DNA of 64,000 bases from Coenobita brevimanus (lineage: Eukaryota > Arthropoda > Malacostraca > Decapoda > Coenobitidae). The DNA is taken from positions 53,755,991 through 53,819,990 of the forward strand of contig CM064671.1 of NCBI GenBank assembly GCA_032717465.1, in the 5' to 3' direction. Shown in pieces: positions 20,036 to 33,930 of this stretch. The notes beneath the pieces were generated by a model, which worked only from the letters and a program-made list of their open reading frames with translations, was not told the DNA's origin and ran no database searches. Positions within the stretch are counted from its first letter, which is position 1. Every line of letters starts with the position of its first letter. A program made the translations under genes and the position numbers.

Positions 20036-22844
20036 TATGTACTTTATTAGTGTGGGTCGAATTCTTATTAACTTACAGTTACGAGTCTGAAACATGATGA
20101 AAATGACGCTCCATCACGGTCACTACGCCACTGTACAAACGGTTTTATATATTATATACGCTCACTCCAGCAATATCACTCCAAAATCGACGAAATGAAA
20201 AAAAAAAAAAAAAAAAAAAAAAGAATTTGAATGATACGTGTTAGAGGATTTCTCGCAGAATTTAGCTTTGAACGAACCATAAAATCAATTGCTAGCCTGT
20301 ATTCAATATATACAAACAGTATTCTGCCATATAAACAAAAAACTACAAATCGCAGATTTATATGAAATACCAAACAGTGACGAACAACATAACACATTTC
20401 CGATCTATTTCATTAGGAAACGTAATCATGAACTGGGGACGTATGTTCTGATCAGAAGTCTTTTTTACTCTCATGCTTCGGGAAATCTCTACGAGATCAC
20501 GTCCACTGCAGAAGCATGCCACGCCATGCCTGGTGCCTGTAGACTTTTTGCGTGGTCGATGTTACGTCTTTGACACAACGCTTCACGCCTTGAGAGTGAC
20601 AAGGGTAGCGTTAGTCCAAGATTATGGGTTGGCTGTCATCCATTGTGACGTTCTTCAAAAGTGGAGGGATAATGACAGACGATTTTTCTATCTGCACCAG
20701 TTCGGTGTAGTTCTTGGCCTCGAAATCTATCATCAATATAGATTTGTCAAACACTCTGACATCGTCGTTGTCGTTCTCCTATCCTCACTGAATGAGTGCA
20801 ACAGCCATGCAATATATGTGTGGATTTTCATCAGCAACAGCCGTCAGCAGGATATTTTCAGGGTGACAGAAGTATCTGTTATTGATGAGTATTATGTGAA
20901 CAATGCCTTGATCTTTGGTGGCAATTCTCGCAATAGTTCCACCATGTAGAAGAAATTCCTGATGCCATTCTGACACGATCTGTTAGCTCTCACTCTGAAT
21001 GAAGCTGGCGCATAAAAGTTGAGAAATATAATGAAACAACTCGTTTCAGTACTGGAGATGGCGCTTCCAACAAGTAGAGCTGCAGTGCACGGTTGGCTTA
21101 AGTTAGCCATGGCATGGTTCAGTGGCCCTGGCTGTGCAGATGGTTTCAAAACTATGCATTAGGCTCCTCCAACTTGCACTGCCAGATATGCATGGTGCAA
21201 GTATCGCTGATCTTTCCTGAGATCCTTCTCAGCTTCATTTGGTAGGCTACAGTGCAAGTTTTTCCATACACCCATTCATAGTCTACAATTGTCAGATCCT
21301 TTGAATGTAACTCAAGGGATCTGCCCATTTCCCCTATGGGGCCAGTTAGACCCATCGTTCAACCATCAATGGCTTCAAAATACCGTCTGAAAACTATTTC
21401 AATGAGATGTAACAAACAGACAAACCACTTTAATGGTCTCTCCAGCTGGGCTTCCAGCACAGGAATCACCCCATTCTTCTTGCAGTGATTCTGCTGAATT
21501 GGTCTCATGGACAACCGACATGATCTCCTTGGCAATATCCACTGGTTTTCCACTTTCACGGGTGAGATGATCTGTGTAAGCAGTATCAGGGAACACAATT
21601 ACTAAGTAGTGTCTTGTGATGACCACTCACCATGAGGGGTTTTACTCAGAGTCTTGTCACTTTTACCATCAAAACAGACAAACTAACCTTCGTCATGACA
21701 CTTTGATGCTGTTGAACGGCAATATTCCTCTAGTATCTTCTTTGACGCTGAATTTTGCTAGGATCAAGTCTGTTTTCCTCAGCAACAATACGCAAGTCCT
21801 TCAGAGCAGCATTCGCTATGGAGCATATATCTCTGTTGCTCATTTCGCATCGGTCATCGGTCGGATACACGAAACAGTTCAGGATATGCCAATCTATTCT
21901 GACTCTGCTTGCCTCTCTCCACATCTTCAGTACCATCATCTTCATATTGATCATCTGATACATCACAACTAGTATCATCAATATATCCCTACATGCTGTT
22001 CCTGCATCTATATCATGCATGGCTTTCTAAAATGACTTTTCATGAAGCTTTCTCTTCATTTGTCTGTTTGCGGCGAGTTCATTTTTTCCTGTTTTATGCT
22101 CCTCTACTTTGCCGATGTACATTTTCCTACAACTGTTTTGATTCACCCAAAAGAGCTACTCTTCAGGAGATATCTTGAAAGCCCTGGCACAACGACACTC
22201 AGACCTCTCTCAGCCATCAACATTTTTGTAGTATTTACAGCAGCAGGTGTCAAATAGTACATCAGAGCTGGCCAACTACTCCAAGTAGGTGCTTGAAGTC
22301 CTCTTGTTTGCAGGGTATTTTCTTACCTCCTGACCTTTTATTATCAAGTGTTTCACATGGATGGCAATGCTCTTGCAGCCAGTTATAGGAAAAGATGCCT
22401 TCTCATATATTTCTACTACTTGGTCAGTAATAGTATCAGCGTGGACTTGTGTGCCTGATAATGGATCTGTCAATTTGTATTCCAAGTATTCTCTAATGAT
22501 ATCTTTGTGTGTGGGTAACTGATCCAGTGGAAGACTATGAGGTAAAGCAAATACAGAATCTTTGACCTTTTTTCTCGGGGTGCAGATAACCATCATTCCA
22601 ACACAGGGTAAAAATGAATGCAAAAAGTTTAAAGTAACAACTGAAAAGCACAGCTCGTTTATGTAACCGGTAACAAAGCAGTCAAAATCAGTATCGTCAC
22701 TTTCAAAGCTGCCATAGTTCGTATTATCGCTAAATAATTACTGTGGTCATTCGGTGCAAGCATTTAATTAAGTTACTGGAGAAGCATTGGCCAATTTATA
22801 GTTATATTATGTGAATATGGTGTTTCGGGCATCATAATATCCAT
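20036..22844. other. 2.8-kb insertion within LINE-Q
   Basis: LINE-Q coding stops at LYRLRTVY near 20035 and resumes at TYPGTSSFPDSWKEA near 22860. These are adjacent in other copies (compare LFRLCIRTSLFPSSWKEA at 4524-4600, minus). The inserted block has an A-run at 20197-20222 and carries the pseudogene at 20290-22640. I do not find inverted ends or an obvious target duplication. Confidence 0.65.
20290..22640 (-). pseudogene. ruined copy of an uncharacterised repeated protein
   Basis: Collinear minus-strand fragments in several frames: 22623-22276 (CTPRKKVKDSVFALPHSLP, TGCKSIAIHVKHLI); 22260-22020 with a cysteine cluster (FDTCCCKYYKN, CRCARAFKISPEE) followed by RKMYIGKVEEHKTGKN; 22020-21730 (NRDICSIANAALKDLRIV, EENRLDPSKIQRQRR); 21598-21359 (RPLKWFVCLLHLIEIVF, FEAIDG); 21355-21152 (GPIGEMGRSLELHSKDLTIV); 20976-20785 (NNRYFCHPENILLTAV). 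From memory this resembles a multi-copy family of uncharacterised arthropod proteins with an N-terminal CxC..CxC segment; I know no function. Because the copy is embedded in a LINE and multi-copy relatives exist, it may belong to a transposable element. The plus-strand frame 20473-20949 is its shadow. Confidence 0.5.
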
Positions 22845-23393
22845 GTTTCGTTGAATTTAAATTTTTCAACCTACCCTGGTACTTCATCATTCCCTGATTC
22901 TTGGAAAGAAGCCAAAGTCCACCAAATTCTGAAGAAAGGAAGTTTCCCTGACCCCTGTGATTACAGACCAATAGTTATCACATCTTCTTTTGATAAAGTA
23001 TTTGAGATTGTAATTAATAAGCACATAGTTAAACATCTTGAATTCAACAACGTATTAAGTGATGGACAGTATGGTTTTTGCCAAGAAAGCTCCAATGTTG
23101 ATAAACTCAGTTTCCTGATTCATACCATCCATCAGTCAATTGACCAACATGGAGAAACTCATGCAGTAGTCCTTGATATTTCTAAAGCATTTTACAAATA
23201 GTGGCACCGTTCCTTGCTGTCCAAACTCCTTTGCTGTGGCCTAATGTCTTTTGTCCCTCTGATTTCTTCATAATTCAGTGACAGAACGATAAGAGTTGAA
23301 GTAAATGAGGTATATTCCGATTTCCACTCAATTAATGCTGGCATGCCACAAGGATTTGTTCTCATCCAACCCTATTCCTAATTGATATTAAAG

Positions 23394-24404
23394 AAACTGG
23401 TAGGTATGCCAGTGTATAACCCATTAACGCCCAGAGTTCCCTGTGCAATGAATTTTGCTGGAAGGACACTAAGCATACCATCCTCTGCCTATCAGCTCAT
23501 AGTGGCGAAGCTCATAGGTTCCTACCCCAGGGTTCCCTCGTTTATTAACCCGCCCCATCCCGACGTTTTCTGGGCAGTGGTACGCCCCAGTCCCGACATT
23601 TTTTGACCTTTTTTTTTTTGGCTCAAACATCCGCTTTTGGTGAGAAACATCGCAAATTCATGGAGAAATCGCTCACCTGAGGTTTAAAATACTCGATCCA
23701 GGTAGGAGTACCTCCTTACCTTACAGGGTTTTCTATCAGGCTGGCTGCAAAGAAAACGAGTTCTATGGGAGGATAACTATTCTACACCACTCATATACGG
23801 TATTTATTTATTTATTTGGTATGAATTTATATGTAGTACGATAGTATATTGGTTTTCAAACAGTAATATAGGCATTATAAGCATTGTTTCACTCACTTAC
23901 TCATCACCATTCCTGACCTTTTTTTGCCACATTACCTGATCATCTTTCTGACTGTTTCCTCCTCTAATGTTTGTCCTCCACATTGTCATCGATTGGGGAA
24001 TCACTCTGGCCCTGAATTTCATACTGTGGCATGACATGGCTTTACTGGCCAGGTCACTGATAACAGGTGAATTGCTGAGAAAAGGTCATGCAAGGGGGGG
24101 GAGGAGGTCATGCTGGGTAAGGCATTGTCCCTGCATGGCATCTTGTAGAGGAAGGTGTCCCGTGTATACGTGCCAAAAATCACTCGCAAAAATTGAAAAT
24201 TGTGCAAATTAGGGACCTTGCAATGTTGCCGTGTTAATTTACGTCTCCGGGATATGAGTGCACATCATGTGAGGACGTGAATTCACGTCTCCGGGATATG
24301 AGTGCACATCATGTGAGGACGTGAATTCACGTCTCCGGGATGGGGCACGTTAAATTTCGAAAATGCCCAATCCCATCCTTTATAGAGGACACTGGGCACA
24401 AATG
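23394..24404. other. 1-kb insertion in LINE-Q RT, containing MITE C
   Basis: LINE-Q breaks after the MPQG motif near 23393 and resumes with NDFLSVTHN at 24405. Outside MITE C the insertion has ~150 bp on the left (ataacccattaacgcccagagtt..) and ~50 bp on the right (..tgggcacaaatgggctaatg). The outermost ccattaacgccca and tgggc..atgggctaatg are roughly inverted, so MITE C may have landed inside an older small TTAA-rich element. Confidence 0.5.
23545..24353 (-). mobile_element. MITE copy C, piggyBac-type
   Basis: TTAA at 23545-23548 and 24350-24353, inverted relative to copy A. Its palindrome-bearing end (24230-24345) has three 44-bp units, two with perfect GACGTGAATTCACGTC and one broken (gttaatttacgtc). 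The other end reads ttaacccgccccatcccgacgttttctgggcagtgg. A/C/E subtype. Confidence 0.85.
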
Positions 24405-24612
24405 GGCTAATGATTTCTTATCCGTCACCCATAATTCCATCCATTCATATGCCGATGACTCAACACTGCAGTGTTCATCGCACTTCAACACCCACTCACA
24501 AAGTTCAATATCTCTAGATCACAGCTCAGTGCAGCAGTCTCCATAAAACAAGACTTACCTAAGATTACTAACTGTGGACACAATAATAATGTCTCATTTA
24601 ATCTATACTATA

Positions 24613-25340
24613 ATGATCTGATTTCTGTATATTTGTTGGTTTGTCTATTTGTCACAGTAACAAAGCAAAAACGGTGCATTGTAGTGCAATATCTGTGAGA
24701 GCAAGGTAGCACTAATATGCCCTAATTTGAAGAATAAAACAATTTCCAGTCCAGTCGGCCCACTGGTTCCCAAGGTATAACTCATTTCTTGATTTCACAA
24801 ATTGGCTGTGTACATATGTGTGGAAAGTTAGCAAATGCACTGCACTAAGAAATATCCATATTTTCACCGGGCACCTGGACCATTATTTCAGGTTTCGAAA
24901 ATCATGTGTTTGTCCTTATCAGCGTGAAGAGAATCGTCTGGCATACGTGGCAATGTAATTTTTAGCTTCCTAAACACACCCTGTAATTTGTAATGAATCA
25001 CAGAAAACTTCACAAAGTAACTCCGTAAACGCCTGTGGAAACTGATCGAATGCATCACACTAAAAAATATCCATAGTTTCAAAAAAAAAAAAAAAATGTG
25101 TCCTAGTTGGTTTGGAATGACTAGAATATGTAACATAAAACAAAATCATTACGTACTATGGAAAGTTTTATATAACAGAAAGTTATTATGACGAAGTAAC
25201 ATAGCGCAATTTTTGTTAGAGCAAGGTAGAGTTAAAATGCTCTAACTTGAAGAATAAAACACTTTCCAATTCAATCGGGCCCCCAGTTCCCGAGTTATGA
25301 CTCGTTTCTTACGATAGGGAGTGACGACTCAGCATGTTCT
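24613..25340. repeat. insertion with ~90-bp direct repeats
   Basis: Interrupts LINE-Q between SFNLYYND-like sequence and the IEILGV block. Two diverged copies of gagcaaggtag..taa.atgc.ctaa.ttgaagaataaaac..tttcca occur at 24703-24792 and 25225-25312, spaced ~522 bp. A second pair, aatatccata.tttc, is at 24850 and 25068. No coding potential. It could be a small LTR-like or tandem repeat; unassigned. Confidence 0.5.
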
Positions 25341-26119
25341 AGTAAAACCAAATATACACACTTGACTAATAGAGATATTGCCTGATTCCTCTAATACCTT
25401 CAGTGATACTAATTTTCCAATCACTAAAAGTATTGAAATTCTCGGTGTTTCACTTAACAGTGTGCTCACCTGGACATCTCATGTTAGATCACTTGCCAAA
25501 ACCACTTCAAAGAAACTTGGATTATTGTACAGATTCTGTAACTACTTCACTGGTGAGCAGCTACCTATAATTTATAAGAGTCATATGTGCTGTCAGCTGG
25601 AATACTGTTCACCCTTGTGGAATGGATGTGGAGAGGTTGCAATAAAACAACTGGACAAAATTCAAAATAAGGTTGTTAGAATTACTGTACAGTATTAAAG
25701 ACTCTATTGGTACAAATTAATTACCTTCCCTACAAGTAAGATGGAATGTTGTCTCCCCTGCATTATTTTACATATATATTGTTTTATGGCAAATGCACTG
25801 AGGAAATTGCATCCATTGTGCCACCTCTAGACGCCGTCACTCACGCTACACGGGCATCTGGTAGTGCTCATGACTGGACTGTCCACTGTCATATTGCAGA
25901 ACTTCTGCCTATCGGAGTTTTTTTATTCCCCGAACAGTATGTCTTTGGAACTCGCTTCCCCAGAGGGGTTTTTCCCCAAACTTGAACCTACGGCTGTTCA
26001 AATCCAAATGTTAGAGATTTTTTATGAATGGAGGATGCCTGTATGGAGGACATCTGAGTATGGATCATTTTGTATTCATTTGTTTGTGCTTCCCTCATTA
26101 AGTCATTAAAAAAAAAAAA

Positions 26120-26319
26120 AGTTTTAGTTGCTGAGATAATTATAATGGCTTGAAAACAGGCGATTTTTTTCCTGGGACCCCTGGAAGGGGGAAGTGAGAG
26201 CGTAAAATACTCCTGGAGGATGGGGGCTAGTAAATTATCAGTGATATCTTGAAGCTGGTAAAGTGCATTTTTCTTTCATTAAATCGGATTGCATGAGGAA
26301 ACTTTCTCCCCCATTAAGA
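26120..26319. other. unassigned sequence between LINE-Q tail and LTR
   Basis: Nothing recognised. The last ~30 bp (gaggaaactttctccccc) resemble the sequence just before the related LTR at 50829. Confidence 0.4.
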
Positions 26320-27087
26320 TGTCCTGTATGTGAGCGATAAATGCACAACAATGAAGATACAATTGTCATAAGTTAGAGGCAGAGGATTTTAACTGCTAAG
26401 CGATGGTTCTAAACGTTTTTAATCCGAAGAATTGGCTGTTTAGCTGGTTAATGGTCCCTTATAAATACCATAAAGTAAAATGCTAATGAGTCTGACGTTA
26501 CAAACAGTTCTTAGTAAAGAGGACATAATTTCTATAAACTGGGAAGAAATAATGATTATTATGCATGGAAATAAAATTCATCCATTAAAATTTACGACCA
26601 CGTCAGTGGTTGTGGAACTTTCCAATAAGAAAATGGGGAGGTCCAATAACATTACTACTGAAATTGGTATTAGTTTCTATATAATATTAATGTAAGTTAA
26701 TGAAGTTATGTTTATGTTTTTACACGAAGTAATAATCTGTAGCTTGGAATTAGTAAATGTTACATGAAGTGGCAACTCTGACGACTTGGATCTGCCACTA
26801 TTTCGTTTTCTTTGTGTGTGGAAAACGAGAACAAATAATCCCTGGGCGCTTCCCCTACGCGTTATTATGAAACAAGCCCGTGGCTTCTCCATCGTAATCT
26901 TGAGATGGACTCCACTAAGTACCACTTCTTTCTAGAACTAAGTCATTTCTATATTTATGGGTCAGTAAGTTGGAGTGAATTAGCACACAGTGATTAAAAG
27001 ACTTAGATTTACCTACAAAGGTCAATATAAAATATTTCGCTGAACAAAAGGTTATTACAGTTATTCTCCTTAGCAAAAATGGTTACA
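26320..27087 (+). mobile_element. BEL/Pao-type LTR (putative 5' LTR or solo remnant)
   Basis: Matches, in order, two separated blocks at 50829-51018 and 51985-52444: shared phrases include attgtcataa.ttagagcagaggatttcattg-like sequence, ttaatggtcccttataaat, gtggaactttccaata..aaaa.gg.aggtccaataacatt, gtggcaactc and aatatttcg..aacaaaaggttattaca. The right edge is set by ..TTACA, found at 27087 and 52444. The left edge (tgtcctgtat, 26320) is tentative. Because the other copy lies directly downstream of a BEL/Pao pol remnant, I call both LTRs of that family. Confidence 0.6.
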
Positions 27088-27260
27088 ATTATTGGTGCCC
27101 CAAATGAGGAAACTCAGTGTGTGCTGAGATGAACCATGACTTATTAAAGGTTGCTTTGTCTGACTTATTTTGAAAAATGTCAATACAATAGTTCCTGAAA
27201 CGAGGATACAAGTTCATCGTCCATCAGTCAGCGAGATAACGTAGGTCCAAAGATGACGGA
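27088..27260 (+). mobile_element. post-LTR sequence with primer-binding-site-like motif
   Basis: Just after the LTR edge the sequence reads attattggtgccccaaatgagg. TTGGTGCC just downstream of a 5' LTR is typical of retrotransposon primer binding sites. The other LTR copy is not followed by it, as expected of a 3' LTR. No gag or pol follows, so the element is truncated. Confidence 0.45.
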
Positions 27261-27346
27261 GGATAGCTAACTTTTTTTTTTTTCTACCCTTGACCCGAAG
27301 ACTGAGGTCACTAAGGCAAATTTATATTTTTTTAACGATATATATA

Positions 27347-27405
27347 TAGATAGATAAATAGATAGATAGATAGATATGTACATATATATATATATATATA
27401 TATAT
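27347..27405. repeat. (GATA)n/(TA)n microsatellite
   Basis: Tetranucleotide GATA repeats pass into TA repeats up to the truncated 3' side of SINE copy 1. Confidence 0.9.
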
Positions 27406-27687
27406 CTAGCAGAGATTGTATGTAGGGTGAGAAGTGCTTGTAAGTGTAATTGTTGTGTTGGAGTGGCTTTGGATGTGTGTGTAGTCTGTGAACCAAGTGT
27501 AATCGGCCCATACAAGCCGACTGGGTGCAAGCATACTTTACAGTATGCGACACTGGTTCAACCACAGTATCCCTTGTGTCCGCCAATCAGTCCGTAACCA
27601 GGAGAACGCTCGCAAAGTTTATTACCCTGGTGGGGTGCGAGCCCTCGCTCTCCAGTGTACGAAAATGCACACTACCACTGTACCATA
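27405..27687 (-). mobile_element. SINE copy 1 (tRNA-derived head)
   Basis: Minus strand. It starts in the middle of the tRNA-like head (tatggtacagtggtagtgtgc) and lacks the first ~10 bp. It runs through box B (ggctcgcaccc), the body (gtgtaatcgg.. / ggttcacagactacacacac) and stops at ctctgctag, ~80 bp short of the SINE end seen in copy 2. It is nearly identical to copy 2 in opposite orientation. Confidence 0.85.
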
Positions 27688-27737
27688 TATATATATATAT
27701 ATATATGTAGAGAGAGAGAGAGAGAGAGATACATACA

Positions 27738-27797
<60 letters not shown>
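27688..27797. repeat. (TA)n-(GA)n-(TA)n spacer between inverted SINEs
   Basis: TA repeats 27685-27706 and 27739-27797 flank GA repeats 27709-27730. Forms the loop of a large inverted repeat. Confidence 0.9.
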
Positions 27798-27799
<2 letters not shown>

Positions 27800-28178
27800 A
27801 GCCTCTGTGGTACAGTGGTAGTGTGCATTTTCGTACAGTGGAGAGCGAGGGCTCGCACCCCACCAGGGTAATAAACTTTGCGAGCGTTCTCCTGGTTACG
27901 GACTGATTGGCGGACACAAGGGGTATTGTGGTTGAACCAGTGTCGCATACTATAAAGTATGCTTGCACCCAGTCGGCTTGTATGGGCCGATTACACTTGG
28001 TTCACAGACTACACACACATCCAAAGCCACTCCAACACAACAATTACACTTACAAGCACTACTCACCCTACATACAATCTCTGCTAGACAGCCTAAGCCA
28101 CTTGTAGAGATACATTGGCTGTATCGTCCCCACTTCGGTAGGGATAGGCCATTCCTGCAGTGGACACTCAAACGGCTG

Positions 28179-28185
<7 letters not shown>
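27798..28185 (+). mobile_element. SINE copy 2, full length (tRNA-derived)
   Basis: Starts ggagcctctg. Box A-like TGGTACAGTGG at 27808-27818 and box B-like GGCTCGCACCC at 27850-27860 (consensus TRGYNNARNGG and GGTTCGANNCC), 31 nt apart, as in an RNA polymerase III internal promoter. A ~280-bp non-tRNA body follows, ending aaacggctgatttta and then (TA)n. The head looks most like a glycine-type tRNA start (tggt.cagtggta), but I cannot assign the isoacceptor. Transcribed by pol III in principle; mobilised by a partner LINE not identified here. Confidence 0.85.
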
Positions 28186-28245
<60 letters not shown>

Positions 28246-28258
28246 ATATATATATATA
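28184..28258. repeat. (TA)n microsatellite
   Basis: Joins the SINE copy 2 tail to the 3' end of LINE-Q copy 3. Confidence 0.95.
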
Positions 28259-29345
28259 CCGGTAAATATTTAAGAGACAATGAATGGAGGAAGGAAAAAC
28301 AAAGGAAATAAAAAAAAATGGCCATGTGCCTAAAGGCATCCTCCTTTCATAAAATATTTATAACAACTGGAATTGAATATAAGTGGATTAAATTTTTGTG
28401 GGAAGCAACTCCCAGGAAGTGAATTCCAGAGAGTAATAGTTCTGCGAATAATTGAATTTTGATAAGCATGGGTTCTGCATTGCGAGGGAGGAAGTGTGAG
28501 TTCGTGGGCTCTCCCAGATGCCCGAGTATTTAGGGAGAAATTGTGAAGGGGAGGCACAATTGAACAAGTTCGTCAGAGCACTCACGGTAAAAATATCGGT
28601 AAAATAATGCTATAGATGCAACATCTCTACGTTCTGATAATAGAGGATGGCCCTGCGTAATGGCAGGATTATTGATTAGTCTAATGGCTTTATTTTCAAT
28701 TTTGTCCAACTACCTTAATGCAACCGCTCCACGTCCACTCCATACTGGCGAAGAGTTTTCTATCTGAGAACGCACATGACTTTTGTATATTGTGGCCAAC
28801 TGCTCGTCACTGAAGAATTCACAAACTCTGTACAGAAGTCCTAATTTTGTTGAAGCATTTTTAGCAAGGGATTTAACATAAGCTGTCAAGCTTAGGTTGG
28901 TTTTTAGTATGACACCTAGGATATCAATTGCAGTGGGTATAGAAATACTGGCATCATTTAAAATTATTTGGGACTCTGAGGGACTCTTTCTGTTGAAGAA
29001 AATAATGTTTTTAGTTCTCTGAGCATTAAATGAGATCAAATTTGTTTGTCCCCATTGATTAATTTTAGAAAGAATCTGGTTCAGAGAAATTACTGTATTT
29101 ATTTGGGAGTTTATATATCAGATTGTGAAAAGGAGGTACTAAATGTGAAAGAACTATGAAGTGTCGAGTCATCAGCATAAGAGTGTATTGGGTTGTGCGT
29201 GACAGGTAGGAGGTCATTTATATGAAAGAGGGTTGGGGCCAAACAGATCCCTGAGGTACGCCAGCATGTATGGAATAAAACTGAGAATAAATTCCATCTA
29301 CCTTGACTCGTATTATTGTATTATGAATGTAACAAGAAATTAGAG
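28259..29345 (-). mobile_element. LINE-Q copy 3, 3' half
   Basis: Minus strand. RT after the fingers: VKVDGIYSQFYSIHAGVPQG and a YADD-region remnant near 29180, then ISFNAQRTKNIIFFNRK, IDILGVILKTNLSLTAYVK and SKLGLLYRVCEFFSDEQLATI (28710-29039), and a C-terminal TRASGRAHELTLP..LWNSLPGSCFPQKFNP (28330-28557). The 3' end coincides with a (TA)n tract. 5'-truncated at about 29345. Confidence 0.8.
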
Positions 29346-29362
29346 GAACCAGAGAAGCAAGG

Positions 29363-29363
<1 letters not shown>

Positions 29364-29398
<35 letters not shown>

Positions 29399-29413
29399 AT
29401 ATCAAGCAAGGCC

Positions 29414-29447
<34 letters not shown>

Positions 29448-29460
29448 ATATATATATATA

Positions 29461-29526
<66 letters not shown>
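29364..29526. repeat. (CT)n and long (TA)n tracts
   Basis: CT repeats 29364-29396, then TA repeats 29414-29526 with short interruptions. LINE-P copy 2 starts immediately after. Confidence 0.95.
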
Positions 29527-32386
<2,860 letters not shown>

Positions 32387-32407
32387 ATATATATATATAT
32401 ATATATA
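32387..32407. repeat. (TA)n microsatellite
   Basis: Short TA tract between the RTE-B 3' end and the SINE copy 3 tail. Confidence 0.9.
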
Positions 32408-32774
32408 ATCAGCTGTTTCGGTGATCACTGCAGGACTGGTGTATTCCGACCAAAGTGGGGACGATACAGCCTATGTACAGTACGCTGTCTGGTAGAGATT
32501 GTATGTAGGGTGTGATGAGCTTGTAAGTGTAACTGTAATGTTGGAGTGGCTTTGGATGTGTGTGCAATCTGTGAACCAAGTGTAATCGGCACGGGCAGGC
32601 CGACTGGGTGCAAGCATGCTTTATAGTATGCGACAATGGTTCAACCCCAGCACCCCTTATATCCGCCAAAGCAGTACGTGGCTGGAAAAACGTTCCCAAA
32701 GTTTATTACCCTGGCAGGGCATGAACCCTCGTTCTTCCATGTAAGAAAAGTACCCTTTACCACTATACCACAGA

Positions 32775-32776
<2 letters not shown>
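32407..32776 (-). mobile_element. SINE copy 3
   Basis: Minus strand. Head at the right (tcctctgtggtatagtggtaaagggta), box B-like gggttcatgcc, body with the same ggttcacagattgcacacaca, tail aaacagctgatta into (TA)n. More diverged than copies 1 and 2. Confidence 0.8.

Positions 32777-32833
<57 letters not shown>
32777..32833. repeat. (TA)n microsatellite
   Basis: Separates SINE copies 3 and 4, which lie in the same orientation. Confidence 0.95.
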
Positions 32834-32837
<4 letters not shown>

Positions 32838-33225
32838 CTCACCAGCCGTTTGTGTGTCCACCGCAGGACCGGCCTATCTCGACCGATGTGGGGTTGATAC
32901 AGCCAATGTATCTCTACCAAATGGCTTAGGCTGTCTAGTAGAGATTGTATGTACGGTGAGAAGTACTTGTAACTGTAACTGTAGTTTTGGAGTGGCTTTG
33001 GATGTGTGTGTAATCTGTGAACCAAGTGTAATCGGCACGGGCAAGCCGACTGGGTGCAAACATACTTTATAGTATGCGACACTGGTTCAACCACAGCACC
33101 CCTTGTGTCCGCCAATGCAGTACGTGCCCTTAAGAACACTTGCAAAGTTTATTATCCTGGCGGGGCGCGAACCCTCGTTCTTAAGTGTACGAAAACGCAC
33201 ACTTTACCACTGTACCATAAAGGCT

Positions 33226-33227
<2 letters not shown>
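32834..33227 (-). mobile_element. SINE copy 4
   Basis: Minus strand, full length: ggagcctttatggtacagtgg at 33227 downward. Box B reads gggttcgcgcccc, closest to the canonical tRNA sequence of the four copies. The tail ends at agattata in (TA)n near 32834. Confidence 0.85.

Positions 33228-33264
<37 letters not shown>
33228..33264. repeat. (TA)n then (ATC)n
   Basis: TA repeats to 33264, then atcatcatcatcaccatc to 33285. Confidence 0.9.
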
Positions 33265-33268
<4 letters not shown>

Positions 33269-33285
33269 CATCATCATCACCATCC

Positions 33286-33930
33286 TGACCTCCTTTCCCA
33301 CCCTAGGGCAGAGTGAGGAGTAGGAACCTAATCTAAGAACTTAATACCGATGAACCTAACAAACAATTCACTACCCCACACTGAGAAGCCCTGAGATACA
33401 AATAGCTAAACCCACCCAGTACTCTTACACTAATGGGCAAATTGCCTTAACCAACAGAGCACCATCAACTGCAGATGTGTAATGCGCTTCTGCATTACAC
33501 ACCTGCACTCATCACTTGCTGACTGTCAGTCGAGGGAGATTGGTTAATATTGGGGACGTTAACATATGAAAAAAAAAAGCAATCACGAACTATTCCATAT
33601 ACGTTAAATTTCGATCCTAATTAAGAGAAGTTATACAATAAGAGCAATGCAATTAAATATGTAGAAAAAGTGAAATTTCCCACTCAACGTAATACCATCG
33701 ATTGCAAATGCCTAGTACCTTTTTATATTGCGCACATGCACTCATCATATGGGTAGTGTCAGGTAACGCACATGGTTTAATATAGGTGACATCAATATAA
33801 GTAACAGAACTATTAGAAAAAGAAACTTTCTAAAATGTGTCCGCTGTCAACCCCACTAAAATAATGGACTACGTACAAAATTAAAGTAAAATAAAAAAAA
33901 TAATAAAACATAACCAACACAGTAAAAAGG
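33286..33930. other. unassigned sequence with a diverged internal duplication
   Basis: Two weakly similar stretches (33470-33600 and 33700-33810) share tgcactcatca..tg..g.gtcag and a following aac.ta..aaa pattern. No gene seen. Confidence 0.4.

Larger units (their letters stand above)
19290..26119 (+). mobile_element. LINE-Q copy 2, one element broken by three later insertions
   Basis: Four collinear segments on the plus strand: 19380-20035 (SDYKFIKASL, TRWHNERADWDGFRDY, SHINDLIQAGVELF, then NLPTNNAS..VLKKCSP, LYRLRTVY); 22845-23393 (FPDSWKEAKVHQILKKGSFP, DYRPIVI, QYGFCQESS, VVLDISKAF, MPQG); 24405-24612 (NDFLSVTHNSIHSYADDSTL); and 25341-26119 (IEILGVSLNSVLTWTSHVR, LEYCSPLWNG, RASGSAHDW) ending in an A13 tail at 26107-26119. 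The order matches LINE-Q copies 1 and 3. Insertions lie at 20036-22844 (unknown gene-like sequence), 23394-24404 (includes MITE C) and 24613-25340. YADD is intact but the frame is not. Confidence 0.75.

Noticed and set aside
20473..20949. 158-codon plus-strand frame
   Set aside because: Antisense to the minus-strand gene-like remnant (20290-22640), which has recognisable blocks; the plus frame has none.
27545..27968. ~100-codon frames including poly-Tyr-Ile stretches
   Set aside because: Generated by (TA)n and by the inverted SINE pair; the two strands give mirrored versions of the same peptide.
32834..33227. Functional tRNA gene
   Set aside because: Boxes A and B are present, but no cloverleaf with acceptor pairing closes around them, and four copies with a shared ~280-bp body show a SINE.
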